Of a DNA stretch of 64,000 bases, positions 17,513-27,037 are shown piece after piece (the first letter of the stretch is position 1; every line of letters begins with the position of its first letter). The notes below the pieces were generated by a model. It was not told the origin of the DNA, did not search any database, and saw nothing but the letters and a program-made list of their open reading frames with translations. The DNA comes from Streptomyces capitiformicae. GTDB lineage: Bacteria > Actinomycetota > Actinomycetes > Streptomycetales > Streptomycetaceae. A program made the translations under genes and the position numbers. Location: NCBI RefSeq assembly GCF_002214185.1, contig NZ_CP022161.1:8439486-8503485 (forward strand), given 5' to 3'.

Positions 17513-18556
17513 GTGCTGCTCGTGCGATCCATATGGAACGGCGCCATCTCGTTCGGCCTGGTCAGCATCCCGATCAAGCTGGTCAACGCCACCGAGAGCC
17601 ACTCCGTCTCGTTCCGCCAGATCCATCTGGAGGACGGCGGCCGCATCCGCTACCGCAAGGTGTGCGAGCTGGAGGACCGCGAGGTGACGCAGGGGGAGAT
17701 CGGCAAGGCGTACGAGGACGCGGACGGCACGATGATCCCGATCACGGACGACGACCTCGCCGCGCTGCCCATCCCGACCGCCAAGACCATCGAGATCGAG
17801 GGGTTCGTGCCGGCGGAGAGCGTCGACCCGCTCCAGGTGGACGCCGCGTACTATCTCGCCGCGAACGGTGTTCCCGCCGCCAAGCCGTACACCCTCCTCC
17901 GCGAGGCGCTCAAGCGCAGCGGGAAGGTCGCCATCTGCAAGTTCGCCCTACGGGGGCGTGAACGGCTCGGCATGCTCCGGGTGGTGGACGACGTACTCGC
18001 CATGCACGCGCTCCTGTGGCCGGACGAGATCCGTACGACCGAGGGGGTCGCCCCCGACACGGGCGTCACCGTCCGCGACAAGGAACTCGACCTCGCCGAC
18101 GCCCTCATGGACACCCTCGGCGAGGTCGACCTCGCATCGCTCCACGACGACTACCGGGAGGCAGTCGAGGAACTCATCGCCGCGAAGGCCTCCGGCGAGG
18201 AGCCCCCCAGCATCCCCGCCCCCGCGCCGGGCGGCAAGGTGCTCGACCTCATGGCGGCCCTGGAGAAGAGCGTCCGCGAGGCCAAGGAGTCCCGCGGCGA
18301 GGAAGTCGCCGAAGTCGCCCCCATGCGGTCCCGGCCCACCCCCAAACAGCCCACCGGCAAGAAGTCCACGGCGACGACGAAGACGGCCGCCCCCTCGGCC
18401 GCCGCGAAGAAGTCCACGGCCAAGTCGACGGCGAAGAAGACGACCGCGGGGAAGACAGCCGAGAAGAAGTCGGCCGAGAAGAAGTCGACGGCGAAGAAGA
18501 CGACGGCCAAGAAGACCACAGCGAAGAAGACCCCAAGCCGCAAACGCTCGGCCTGA
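17513..18556 (+). CDS. ku: Ku DNA end-binding protein with lysine-rich tail
   Basis: 347 residues. Residues 1-250 form the bacterial Ku ring (RSIWNGAISFGLVSIPIKL near the N-terminus; LLREALKRSGKVAICKFALR in the core). It encircles broken double-strand ends and recruits LigD. The last 75 residues are a low-complexity Lys/Thr/Ala tail with repeated KKTTAKK/KKSTAKK units, an extension like those of actinobacterial Ku proteins that bind DNA non-specifically. GTG 17513 follows AAAGG; an in-frame GTG at 17522 is possible. The divergent LigD-Pol neighbour completes the minimal NHEJ pair. Confidence 0.95.
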   Translation: MLLVRSIWNGAISFGLVSIPIKLVNATESHSVSFRQIHLEDGGRIRYRKVCELEDREVTQGEIGKAYEDADGTMIPITDDDLAALPIPTAKTIEIEGFVPAESVDPLQVDAAYYLAANGVPAAKPYTLLREALKRSGKVAICKFALRGRERLGMLRVVDDVLAMHALLWPDEIRTTEGVAPDTGVTVRDKELDLADALMDTLGEVDLASLHDDYREAVEELIAAKASGEEPPSIPAPAPGGKVLDLMAALEKSVREAKESRGEEVAEVAPMRSRPTPKQPTGKKSTATTKTAAPSAAAKKSTAKSTAKKTTAGKTAEKKSAEKKSTAKKTTAKKTTAKKTPSRKRSA

Positions 18557-18572
18557 CCCCCGCCCATGCGGG

Positions 18573-18710
18573 TCACCGCACCTGGACCGTGCGGCGGAGG
18601 GCCAGGACCGCGTTGTGGCCGCCGAAGCCGAAGGAGTTGCTGAGAGCGAGGTCGCCGTCGGTGGGTAGGGGGCGTGGGGCTTTGGTGACCAGGTCGAGGG
18701 GGATCGCGTC
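18573..18710 (-). pseudogene. 3' scrap of a beta-ketoacyl-ACP synthase (FabF-like) gene
   Basis: On the minus strand the last 40 or so codons before the stop at 18573 read IPLDLVTKAPRP then ALSNSFGFGGHNAVLALRR. The SNSFGFGGHNA stretch is the diagnostic C-terminus of KAS II/FabF enzymes and carries the last active-site region. Nothing of the other 370 residues is present upstream, so this is a leftover of a deleted gene. Confidence 0.75.
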
Positions 18711-18854
18711 GTCCGGTCCTTGCGATCGCACGCACCAGACGACGTGCGCTGATCCGGCCGGGGGGGCAGACACAGGCTCTCACCCGCCCGACGCCTCCTG
18801 TCGCAGGAATAGTTCCCCGTTCAACAGACCCCCATCCACGCCCACCGCCCGGGT

Positions 18855-19967
18855 TCACAGCACCTTGGCCCGTACCAGCGCCGAGAGGACCAGCGTGCCC
18901 GGGATCAGTGGCAGCCAGACCGTGAGGACGCGGTAGCCGATGACCGTGGTGGTGGCGAGGGTGGCGGGGGCGCCGAAGGCGACGAGGGTGAAGACGAGGG
19001 CCGCGTCCACGGGGCCGAGGCCGCCCGGGGCGGGTACGGCGCCGGCCGCGGTGCTGGCCACCAGATAGGCGAAGACCATCTGGATCCAGGAGACCGGCAG
19101 GTCGAGGGAGGAGCCGACCGAGGCGACAACGGCCCCCTGGCAGAGGGGGAAGGCAGCGGCTCCGCCCCAGAGGGCGAAGGCGCGGACGGGACGGCTGTGG
19201 ACGAGCCGGGTGTCGGTGAAGGCGGTGCGCAGGCCACCGATCAGGGGCCGACGCAACGGTCGTACGGTGGTGATCAGGGTGACCACGGCGGCGAGGCTGA
19301 CGGCGGTGATCGCGCCGGCCAGGGCGAGGGTCTCGCCCTTCGGGAGGAGTGCGGTCAGGCGGAGCGTGCCCGGGAAGGCGACGAGGAAGGCGAGGATCAC
19401 CAGCGTCTTGGCCACCGGTTTGACCGCCGAGTACATGGCGAGCGAGGCGGTGCACCGGGCGAGGGGTATGCCCCGGCCCCGCAGGAAACGCAGGACGACC
19501 GCGTGGGCGCCGATGTTGCCCGGCAGCGCGTGGCCGGCCGCGCCCGCGGCGAACTGCGTGGCGAGCAACTGGCCCGGCGGGAGCCGCTCCGGCACCGCGC
19601 CCTGGCGTATGAACGCGGAGGCCACGGAGCACAGGCCGGTGAAGAAGGCACCGGCCAGCAGCCACAGGGGATGGGCGGAGGCCAGCCGGGCGGCGCCCGT
19701 GTAGACCGTGTGCCAGTCGACCGCCGCCCATATCGCGAGCAGCAGCAGGGGCAGCAGGCTGAGGGCGAGGCGGAGCCTACGGGCGGCGGCCGGGGTGAGG
19801 GCGGGGAGGTGGGTCCGGAGTCTGGCGGGGAGGGGGAGCCGCGAGGGGCCTGGGGCGGGGGCGGCGGGCCGCGCGGGGGGCGGCGCGTCGAGCGGGAGCG
19901 GATACAAGGGGCACGTCGTCCTTCCGTGTCGCCGCCGGCCCGGCGGGGGCCGGACCGGCGGTGGCAA
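18855..19967 (-). CDS. Lysylphosphatidylglycerol-synthase-like membrane protein (UPF0104 family)
   Basis: 370 residues. After a proline-rich cytoplasmic N-terminus of about 65 residues come around eight hydrophobic segments. It carries the LPG_synthase_TM pattern: QGAVPERLPPGQLLATQF, AGHALPGNIGAHAVVLRFLR, and near the C-terminus STAAGAVPAPGGLGPVDAAL. The family is integral membrane proteins related to the flippase half of MprF. No aminoacyl-transferase domain is attached, so a lipid transport role is more likely than synthesis. The start is uncertain because the N-terminus is low complexity. Confidence 0.82.
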   Translation of the reverse strand: MPPPVRPPPGRRRHGRTTCPLYPLPLDAPPPARPAAPAPGPSRLPLPARLRTHLPALTPAAARRLRLALSLLPLLLLAIWAAVDWHTVYTGAARLASAHPLWLLAGAFFTGLCSVASAFIRQGAVPERLPPGQLLATQFAAGAAGHALPGNIGAHAVVLRFLRGRGIPLARCTASLAMYSAVKPVAKTLVILAFLVAFPGTLRLTALLPKGETLALAGAITAVSLAAVVTLITTVRPLRRPLIGGLRTAFTDTRLVHSRPVRAFALWGGAAAFPLCQGAVVASVGSSLDLPVSWIQMVFAYLVASTAAGAVPAPGGLGPVDAALVFTLVAFGAPATLATTTVIGYRVLTVWLPLIPGTLVLSALVRAKVL

Positions 19968-20182
19968 GGCGTGACAAGAACGAGGGGGACGACAGGACCG
20001 TTCCCGTTGGACGTGACGCCCAAGTGTGGAGGAGCCGAATTCCCACCGCCGCAGGAGCCATTTTCAGGCGTCCATACAGGGACTTTGTACTCCCCCGTAC
20101 CCTTCTGCGGCTGATGTTGTGATTCGACTCACGCGAGGTCTAGGGTTGAAGCGCTTGGCAGGCGTCCCCGGGGGCGAGCCGG

Positions 20183-23100
20183 GTGGCGGAGCGCGACGGG
20201 GTTCGCCTCCAGGCGAGGGAAGTGATCCCGTTGTCCGTCGCCTGGGACAGCATCGGCGGTCTCGTCGATGCCCATGAGCGCTTCCTCGCCGGTGCGCCGG
20301 TCGACTCGGATGTCCGCGACCCGGTGCTCGACTCCTGGAAGCGGTGCCGTTCCGCGGGGCTCGAACCGCATCGTCTGCTGATCCCCTACGCACCCGATCT
20401 CGCCATGGAGGACCCCTTCCTCCACGCGGCAGACCCGGTGCTCACGCAGCTCACCGCCTCCCTCGCGCATGTGAGCATGACCGTCGTGCTCTGCGACGGG
20501 CAGGCCCGTATGGTCCAGCGGCACGGCGGCGACCGGCAGCTGCTGGCCCGCCTCGACGACGTGAACTTCGCCCCCGGCTTCTGCGCCTCCGAGGCGGCCG
20601 CGGGCACCAACGGCGTCGGCACCGCGCTGGTCGAGCGGCGGCCCGTCTACATCCTCGGCCGCGAGCACTTCGCCGACTGTCTCTCCCCCTTCGCCTGCGC
20701 CGGCGCGCCCGTCCGCAACCCGCTCAGCGGCCGTATCGAGGCCATCCTCGACCTCACCTGTCTGCGCGACGACGGCGACCCCGCGATGCTGCGGCTCGTC
20801 CGCGAGGCCGCCCACGACATCGAGGCCCGGCTGCTGGAGCAGGCCACGGAGCGCGAGCGGGCGCTGCTCGCCGCGTACCGCCGGGCCGCCCGGGACGCGC
20901 CCGGCCCCGCCCTGTGGCCCCGCCAGCCCGAGGTCCCGCCCGGGGAGCACGGGCCGCACGGCCACGACGGCGAGCGCCTCGGCCGCGTCGACCTGGCCGT
21001 GCTCCGCGAGAAGGCCGAGGAACTCATCGCCTCCCCGCACCTCACCCTCGACGAGGTCGCCCTCTCCGGCGGCCGCGTCGCCACGCTGCTGCGCCGCCCG
21101 GTCATGGGCACCGCGGGCGAGCTGGGCGTGGTGGTCGAGGCCCGCGTCCTGGGCGGGCCCCAGCTGCGCCACACGGAACTGAGGTCGGCGCCGACGCCGC
21201 CGGTGGGGCAGGCGCCAGTGCCGGTGTCGGCCCTGATCGGGCAGATGCCGTCGGCCCCGATCGAGCAGGCGCCGTCGGCCCCGATCGAGCAGGCGCCATC
21301 GGCCCCGATCGAGCAGGCGCCATCGGCCCCGATCGAGCAGGCGCCATCGGCCCCGATCGGGCAGATGCCGTCGCCGCCGCCGGGACGGACGACACCGTCC
21401 GCGGCGGGACCGGCGTCACCGCGGACCACAACGGCGAGTGCGGTCGCGGTGGAGTCGCCCCCCGCCCCCGCAGCGCCCCCACCGTCGTACTGCACACGCT
21501 CGCACCGCCCTCCCCACAGGCCCAGCCCCTCCCGACGCGGCCCGCGCCGCCCCGGACCACCCCGTACGGAACCGTCGGCGGCCCCCTCGGCGACTCCGAC
21601 TCCGACTCCGCCGACGGCTGGCTGCTGCTCGTCGGTGAAGCCGGGGTCGGGCGGCTGGCCGTGCTGGCTCGGCGGCGGCTGGAGTTGCTGCACGACGCCG
21701 GGGTCCGGGTGGGGACGACCCTGGACGTCACGCGGACCGCCGAGGAACTCGCGGAGGTGACCGTGCCGCGGTTCGCCGACTTCGCCGCCGTGGACCTGCC
21801 GGACTCCGTGCTGCGCGGTGATGAACCGGAGCCGTTCGGGGTGCGCAGGTCGTTGCGGCGGGTCGCGCTGGGGGCCGTGCACCAGGAGTCACATCTGTAC
21901 GAGGTCGGCGACCCGGTCGAGTACGTGCCGAGCACCCCCCAGGCCCGTAGCCTCGAGAACGGCCGGCCGGTGCTCGAACCCGTCCTCGCCGAGGCCGGCG
22001 GCTGGATCGCCCAGGATCCGGCGCGGCTCGAACGGGCGCTCGCGGCGGGCATCCACTCCCTGATCACGGTCCCGCTGCGGGCCCGCGGCACCATCCTCGG
22101 CGTCGTCAGCTTCTACCGTTCCGAACAGCCCGCCCCGTTCGAGGACGACGACTTGTCGCTGGCCCATGAGCTGGTCGGCCGCGCGGCGATCTGCATCGAC
22201 AACGCCCGCCGCTACACCCGCGAGCACAACACCGCGCTCACCCTGCAACGCAGCCTGCTGCCGCGAGGCAGGTCGGAGCAGAACGCCGTCGAGGTCGCGT
22301 ACCGCTATCTGCCCGCGCAGGCGGGCGTCGGCGGCGACTGGTTCGACGTCATCCCGCTGTCCGGCGCCCGCGTGGCGCTGGTCGTCGGTGATGTCGTGGG
22401 CCACGGCCTGCACGCCGCCGCCACCATGGGCCGGCTGCGTACCGCCGTGCACAACTTCTGCTCCCTGGACGTGCCCCCGGACGACCTCCTCACCCACCTC
22501 GACGACCTGGTCGGCCGCCTCGACCGGGGTGAGGGCTGGGCCGTGGAGAACACCCACCAGGACTCCGGCATCATCGGCGCGACCTGTCTGTACGCCGTCT
22601 ACGACCCGGTGTCGCGGCACTGCACCCTCGCCCGCGCCGGGCACCCGCTGCCCGCGGTGGTCACCCCCGACGGCACGGTGGACTTCGTCGACCTGCCCTC
22701 GGGGCCGCCGCTCGGCCTCGGCGGCATGCCCTTCGAGACGGTCGAGCTGGAGCTGGCCGAGGGCAGCCAGCTCATCCTCTACACCGACGGCCTGGTAGAG
22801 GACCGGCACCGGGACATCGACACCGGTCTCGCCAAGCTCCGCACCGCGCTGAGCTGCGTGGGCCGGGCGCCGGAGGAGACCTGCGAGGTGGTCCTCGACG
22901 CCCTGCTCCCGGCCCGGCCGGAGGACGACGTGGCCCTGCTGATCGCCCGTACGCACGCGATCGGCCCGGGGCGGGTCGCCCAGTGGGAGCTGCCGAGCGA
23001 CCCGGCGGTCGTCTCCCGGGCCCGGATGGCGGTCACCGAACAGCTGGCCGCGTGGGGCCTGGACGACCTCGCCTTCACCACCGAACTGGTCGCCAGCGAG

Positions 23101-23337
23101 CTCGTCACCAACGCCATCCGCCACGCCACCGGCCCCGTCCAGCTCCGCCTCCTGCGCGACCGTGCGCTGATCTGCGAGGTCTTTGACGGCAGCGGCACGT
23201 CACCGCGACCGCGGCGGGCCCGTACCGAGGACGAGGGCGGCCGCGGCCTCTTCCTCGTGGCCCAGCTCACCGAACGCTGGGGCACCCGCTACACCCCCGA
23301 AGGCAAAACCATCTGGACGGAACAGCCACTTCCCTGA
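20183..23337 (+). CDS. GAF-SpoIIE/PP2C phosphatase-ATPase, split by an apparent frameshift
   Basis: Codons read from about 20183 (alternatively GTG 20222) encode an AcoR/DhaR-like N-terminus with a GAF sensor (AHVSMTVVLCDGQARMVQRH; GTNGVGTALVERRPVYILG). From about 21480 the protein continues in another frame: linker, second GAF (SLITVPLRARGTILGVVSF), SpoIIE/PP2C phosphatase (GGDWFDVIPL, VGDVVGHGLHAAATM, ILYTDGLVED, PEDDVALL) and a C-terminal RsbW-like ATPase (ELVASELVTNAIRHA; GGRGLFLVAQL). Both frames are long and open, so neither half shows a stop at the switch. One missing C in a C-run near 21458-21480 would rejoin APP to TVVLHTLAPP. Such proteins control anti-sigma-factor switches. It is either a sequencing indel, a real mutation or a contingency locus. 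Confidence 0.8.
21236..21379 (+). repeat. Six-copy 24-bp tandem repeat in phosphatase linker
   Basis: Six head-to-tail 24-base units. The first and last are variants (ATCGGGCAGATGCCGTCG...). The middle four are nearly identical (ATCGAGCAGGCGCC A/G TCGGCCCCG). In the N-terminal reading frame each encodes an eight-residue unit API(E/G)Q(A/M)PS. The unit is a multiple of three, so copy-number change lengthens the linker without changing frame. The cause of the frame change lies just downstream. Confidence 0.92.
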
Positions 23338-23369
23338 CCCCGCGAGCGTCAGCCACCCGGCGGACCGGT

Positions 23370-24173
23370 CTACACCCGGGCCCACGTATGGCGGTCGCGG
23401 GCCATCGCGTGCAGGGCCTCCACGTCCGCCGCCTTGAGTACGCCGCCCATGCGGGCGAGTTCCGGGAGGTCGGTGTCCTTCAGGACGCGGGCCTCCCGCA
23501 GGGGCGCGGGGACGGCGAGGTCGGCGGGCTCGGTGAGGGCGAGGACGGGGCGGACCTCGGCGGTCAGGGCGTAGGAGGCGCGGTCGGCGTCGGCGCGGAG
23601 CCGGCGGAGCAGGGGGCGCGGTTCGTGGCGGCCGACGGCGACCATGGGGTCGGCGACCCTGACGCGCTGCCTGCGGGCATAGAGGGAGCGCACGCAGAAC
23701 AGGCCGCCGGGTCCGATCACGAGATGGTGGATCCGGTCCCCGCCGGGCAGCGGCACCGAGTGCAGGGTGTGCCAGCCCGCGCCCTCCAGCCGGTCCAGCG
23801 CCTCCCCGACCGTCCGCTCCGCCGCCAGGGCACGGCGGCGCGGATCGGGACGCAGCCGGCGCGGCGGCCCGGGGTCGCGGTCGAGGGCGACGAGGAGGGC
23901 CTCGCCGGGGCGGTTGGGGGCCAGGTCGTCGTCCGGGTGAAGGCTCAGCAGGGCCAGCTCCGCGGCGGTGGGCACGGGCGGCGGGCCCACCGTGACGGAG
24001 CCGGTGAGGAAGGGGCCGAGGACGGCGAGCACTTCCTCGCCGTGCTCCTCGCTCAGGAGGTTCACCCGGCCCGCCTCACGGTCGTACCAGGCCACATGCC
24101 TCCCGTCGGTCCGGCACACGTACAAGCGCTCCTGTCCATGGCGCCAGGTCGGTATGACGCGCAGTCCGCTCAT
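23370..24173 (-). CDS. NERD-domain (nuclease-related) protein
   Basis: 267 residues. The N-terminal third is a short beta-rich region (LYVCRTDGRHVAWYDREAGR). Residues about 115-220 match the NERD pattern found in Streptomyces proteins: GEALDRLEGAGWHTLHSVPL, RIHHLVIGPGGLFCVRSLY and VRPVLALTE. NERD is a distant relative of PD-(D/E)XK nucleases; the catalytic residues are not well conserved here, so activity is doubtful. It is convergent with the phosphatase gene, 33 bases away. The function is unknown. Confidence 0.78.
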   Translation of the reverse strand: MSGLRVIPTWRHGQERLYVCRTDGRHVAWYDREAGRVNLLSEEHGEEVLAVLGPFLTGSVTVGPPPVPTAAELALLSLHPDDDLAPNRPGEALLVALDRDPGPPRRLRPDPRRRALAAERTVGEALDRLEGAGWHTLHSVPLPGGDRIHHLVIGPGGLFCVRSLYARRQRVRVADPMVAVGRHEPRPLLRRLRADADRASYALTAEVRPVLALTEPADLAVPAPLREARVLKDTDLPELARMGGVLKAADVEALHAMARDRHTWARV

Positions 24174-24272
24174 ACACCATCACCCCACGACCATGGGACC
24201 AGGCGGGGTGCTCCATCGGCAAGAACCCCGTTACCTTTGGGGTGACCACCCGCCGTCAGGGGCCAGGGCCCC

Positions 24273-24806
24273 ATGGGGAGGCCGCCGTTGCGGACGCGCA
24301 AGCAATCCGATGTTCCGGCTCCGGACGAACCGTGGAGCGAGGTGGTGCCCGGACTGTGGATGGGCGGGCACCAGTACGCGCGACGGAACGGCACCGGAGA
24401 GGTCGAACTCGCCGTCGTACGCGATGAGTTCGACCTCGTACTGACCCTTCTTCGGCTGCCCGGGTGCGGGCCCGACGACGGGGTCGAGCACCATGTGTGG
24501 CCGATCCCGGACGGGCCGCTCGACGGTACGCAGCTGGCCGGCGTGATGCGACTGGCGCAGGCCGCGTGCGACGCGCTGGAGGACGGCAAGAAGGTCCTCG
24601 TCCGCTGCTACAGCGGCTACAACCGGTCCGGTCTGGTCGTGGCGCACGCGCTGATCCGCGACGGCCACTCCGCCGAGGAGGCGATCCGGCTGATCCGCAC
24701 CCGCCGCTCGCCGTACGCGCTGCACAACGAACTCTTCGTGGACTATCTGCACACCGGGCTGCCCACCGTCCGCCTGCTGGAGGAGTTGGAGGAGGTCACC
24801 GAGTAA
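24273..24806 (+). CDS. Dual-specificity-type protein phosphatase
   Basis: 177 residues. The cysteine phosphatase signature C-x5-R is present as VRCYSGYNRSG, the general-acid region is WPIPDGPLDG, and AEEAIRLIRTRRS follows, as in DSP/PTP-like enzymes. It would hydrolyse phosphotyrosine or phosphoserine/threonine through a cysteinyl-phosphate. The N-terminus (EVVPGLWMGGHQYARRNG) resembles the short entry strand of these enzymes. It precedes a lipoprotein/histidine-kinase pair by about 145 bases and may belong to a separate transcript. Substrate unknown. Confidence 0.82.
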   Translation: MGRPPLRTRKQSDVPAPDEPWSEVVPGLWMGGHQYARRNGTGEVELAVVRDEFDLVLTLLRLPGCGPDDGVEHHVWPIPDGPLDGTQLAGVMRLAQAACDALEDGKKVLVRCYSGYNRSGLVVAHALIRDGHSAEEAIRLIRTRRSPYALHNELFVDYLHTGLPTVRLLEELEEVTE

Positions 24807-24952
24807 CGGGAGTGCGTCACGGAGGGTGGTATGAAAAACGGACTTTCACGCGAATAGGGTGTACGGGATCCCAGCCACCCGAGGGAGGCGCCGGAAGCCC
24901 TCGCGCCCGTCCCGTACCCAATCGCGTACCCAGTCCCGTACCCAGGAGTCCC

Positions 24953-25666
24953 GTGTTCCCCAGCCGCCCCGCGTCGCGCACGGCCGTCGGCCGTGCGGCC
25001 GCCGTGGCCGTCGCCCTGTTGCTGTCGGGCTGCGGCGACTCCGGGGGCCTGGTGAGCGCGGGCGCGACGCCCACCGCGAGCGGCCCGACCCGACTGTGGC
25101 CCGGGGAACCACCCGCCTCCTCCCCCCCGTACGAGTACGGCGAGGCCCAGAGGGGCGTCGTCAAGGGCATCAAGGCCCCCGGCAACGACATCCACAAGGT
25201 GGACCCGGTGGCGGTCGTCCGCGCCGAGATAGCCGCGCAGCCGTACGCGTACTCCGACCCCCAGGCCCCGTACCACGGGACGACCCGCCGCATGGCCGAC
25301 TGCCGGAAGAGGAGTGGGGACCGCGGCGAGTGCCCCGTCCTCAAGGCCTACTATCGGGATCTCACCGGTGACGGGCGCGACGACATGGTGCTCGGATTCC
25401 GGCTGCTGCCCGTCAACCAGACGGCCATACGGATGTACACCTTCCAGCAGGACAAGCTGGTGCAGGTCCTCACCAGCGACAGCGGGGTGACAGCCGTCGA
25501 ACTGGTCGGACGCTCCATCATCATCCGCTCCCCGGCGGGGCTCGTCGGCTACGAGTACCGCACGCAGTGGACCTGGGACAAGGACCAGTTGTCGATGCTC
25601 CTCACCCGCGACGAGATCCTGCGCGTGGCCGGTTCGCACGCCCCGTCCCGGTCGGCCCCGCCATGA
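24953..25666 (+). CDS. Lipoprotein coupled to a sensor kinase
   Basis: 237 residues. GTG 24953 follows AGGAG with correct spacing. The signal peptide ends in the lipobox LLLSGC, so it is anchored outside the membrane. The mature part has two cysteines (RRMADCRKRSGDRGECPVLK) that may pair, and a beta-rich region with LTGDGRDDMVLGF, similar to VCBS/FG-GAP-like repeats. The stop overlaps the kinase ATG (ATGA). The lipoprotein plus sensor-kinase layout recalls the CseA-CseC accessory arrangement, but sequence identity with CseA cannot be claimed. Likely role: accessory to or modulator of the kinase. Confidence 0.78.
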   Translation: MFPSRPASRTAVGRAAAVAVALLLSGCGDSGGLVSAGATPTASGPTRLWPGEPPASSPPYEYGEAQRGVVKGIKAPGNDIHKVDPVAVVRAEIAAQPYAYSDPQAPYHGTTRRMADCRKRSGDRGECPVLKAYYRDLTGDGRDDMVLGFRLLPVNQTAIRMYTFQQDKLVQVLTSDSGVTAVELVGRSIIIRSPAGLVGYEYRTQWTWDKDQLSMLLTRDEILRVAGSHAPSRSAPP

Positions 25667-26934
25667 GACCCCCGTCGAAACGGCCCGGGCTGCGCCGCTG
25701 GACCGCCACGCTCACCTGGAAGGCGCTGGCCTTCATCACGGTCATGTGCTGCGCCCTGGCCGCGCTGCTCGGCGCGCTCGTGCATGTCTCCGTCACCGGC
25801 CAGACCGTCGACGAGGCCCGCGCGCGAGCGCTCGCACGGCTCGACGAGGCGGTCCAGGCGTACGAGTCGGGGGACCGGCTTCCGCCGGGCGCCGCGGTCG
25901 ATCCGTCGGAACTGCCGCGGGCGCTGCGCGAGCTGGCCGAGGGCGGGGAGCGGGGCACGATGGTCAGCGACGTGGAGGGGTACCCCACGATGTGGGCGGC
26001 CGCCCCCGCCGACGGCCGAGCCCTCGCCGTGCGGATCGACTACACGCAGAGCGCGGCCACGATCGAGAACCTCGACCAGGCCATCCTGGGCTCGTCGGCG
26101 CTGGCCATCGGGGCGACGCTGGCGGTGGGCGCGTTCACCGTCACGGGCGTCACCCGGCGGCTGCGCACGACCTCCCAGGTGGCCCGGCGGATCAGCGCGG
26201 GCGACCTCGACGCCCGGGTCGACGATCCCCGTACGACGGACCCGACGCGGCACTGGGACGAGGTGGCCGCGGTGGCCGCCGCGCTCGACACCATGGCGTC
26301 CACGCTCCAGCGGAAGCTGCTCAGCGAGCAGCGGTTCACCGCGGACGTCGCGCACGAGTTGCGTACGCCGTTGACCGGGTTGCACGCGGCCGCGGAGTTG
26401 CTGCCGCCGGGGCGGCCGACCGAGCTGGTGCGGGACCGGGTGGCCGCGTTGCGCACGCTGACCGAGGATCTGCTGGAGATCTCGCGGCTGGACACGGGCA
26501 GCGAGCGGCTGGAACTGGAGGAGACGCGGCTGGGCCGGGTGGCCGAGCGGGTGGCCGCGGCAGCGGTTGCCGGTGGGGCGGCCCGCACCGAGGTCCGGGT
26601 CGTCGAGGACGCGCGCGTGGAGACGGATCGGCGGCGGCTGGAGCGGGTGTTGGGGAACCTGGTGGCCAACGCGCACAAGCATGGGGGACCTCCGGTGGTG
26701 TTGACCGTGGAGGGGCCCGTCGTGACGGTGCGGGATCACGGAGCCGGGTATCCGGAGTACCTGGTGAAGGACGGGCCTCAGCGGTTCCGGACGGAGGGCT
26801 CCGCCAAGGGGCACGGGCTGGGGCTGACCATCGCGGCGGGGCAGGCGGAAGTGCTGGGCGCCCGGCTGGAATTCGAGAACGCCGCCGACGGGGGTGCGTC
26901 GGCGGTCCTGCGGCTGCCGGTGACTGAGGACTGA
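25663..26934 (+). CDS. Orphan sensor histidine kinase
   Basis: 423 residues. Two membrane segments (WKALAFITVMCCALAALLGA near 20-40 and ALAIGATLAVGAFTV near 147-162) flank an extracellular sensor of about 100 residues. HAMP follows, then the H-box TADVAHELRTPLTGL, N-box LGNLVANAHKHGG, and a G-rich ATP lid (GAGYPEYLVKDG; SAKGHGLGLTIA). All catalytic residues look intact. No response-regulator gene lies within several kilobases, so its partner must be elsewhere. Translation is coupled to the lipoprotein (ATGA). Confidence 0.88.
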   Translation: MRPPSKRPGLRRWTATLTWKALAFITVMCCALAALLGALVHVSVTGQTVDEARARALARLDEAVQAYESGDRLPPGAAVDPSELPRALRELAEGGERGTMVSDVEGYPTMWAAAPADGRALAVRIDYTQSAATIENLDQAILGSSALAIGATLAVGAFTVTGVTRRLRTTSQVARRISAGDLDARVDDPRTTDPTRHWDEVAAVAAALDTMASTLQRKLLSEQRFTADVAHELRTPLTGLHAAAELLPPGRPTELVRDRVAALRTLTEDLLEISRLDTGSERLELEETRLGRVAERVAAAAVAGGAARTEVRVVEDARVETDRRRLERVLGNLVANAHKHGGPPVVLTVEGPVVTVRDHGAGYPEYLVKDGPQRFRTEGSAKGHGLGLTIAAGQAEVLGARLEFENAADGGASAVLRLPVTED

Positions 26935-26990
26935 GGACTGACCGCACCCTGATGGCCCATTGCGGCGGGCGCGGCCGACAGGCGACTCCT

Positions 26991-27011
26991 AACGTGGCGA
27001 ATAGTCACGTT
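26991..27011. promoter_or_regulatory. AACGTG-N9-CACGTT inverted repeat
   Basis: AACGTG (26991-26996) and CACGTT (27006-27011) form a perfect 6-bp inverted repeat, with GCGAA/TTCGC adding overlapping symmetry. It lies 26 bases upstream of the SH3-like exported-protein gene and could be a regulator site or part of its promoter. It is short, so chance is possible. Confidence 0.3.
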
Positions 27012-27037
27012 CGCCCCCTTTTCCTGGAGGAGCCTCA

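Noticed and set aside
20344..21480. Open frame giving a 997-residue protein that starts in the wrong frame of the GAF domain
   Set aside because: The N-terminal part of this frame is Arg/Ala/Pro-rich shadow. The conserved GAF sensor is in the other frame, so only the part after about 21480 is real.
24909..24945. Threefold CCCGTACCCA-like repeat before the lipoprotein gene
   Set aside because: Short and imperfect, in a GC-rich region; no regulatory meaning can be supported.
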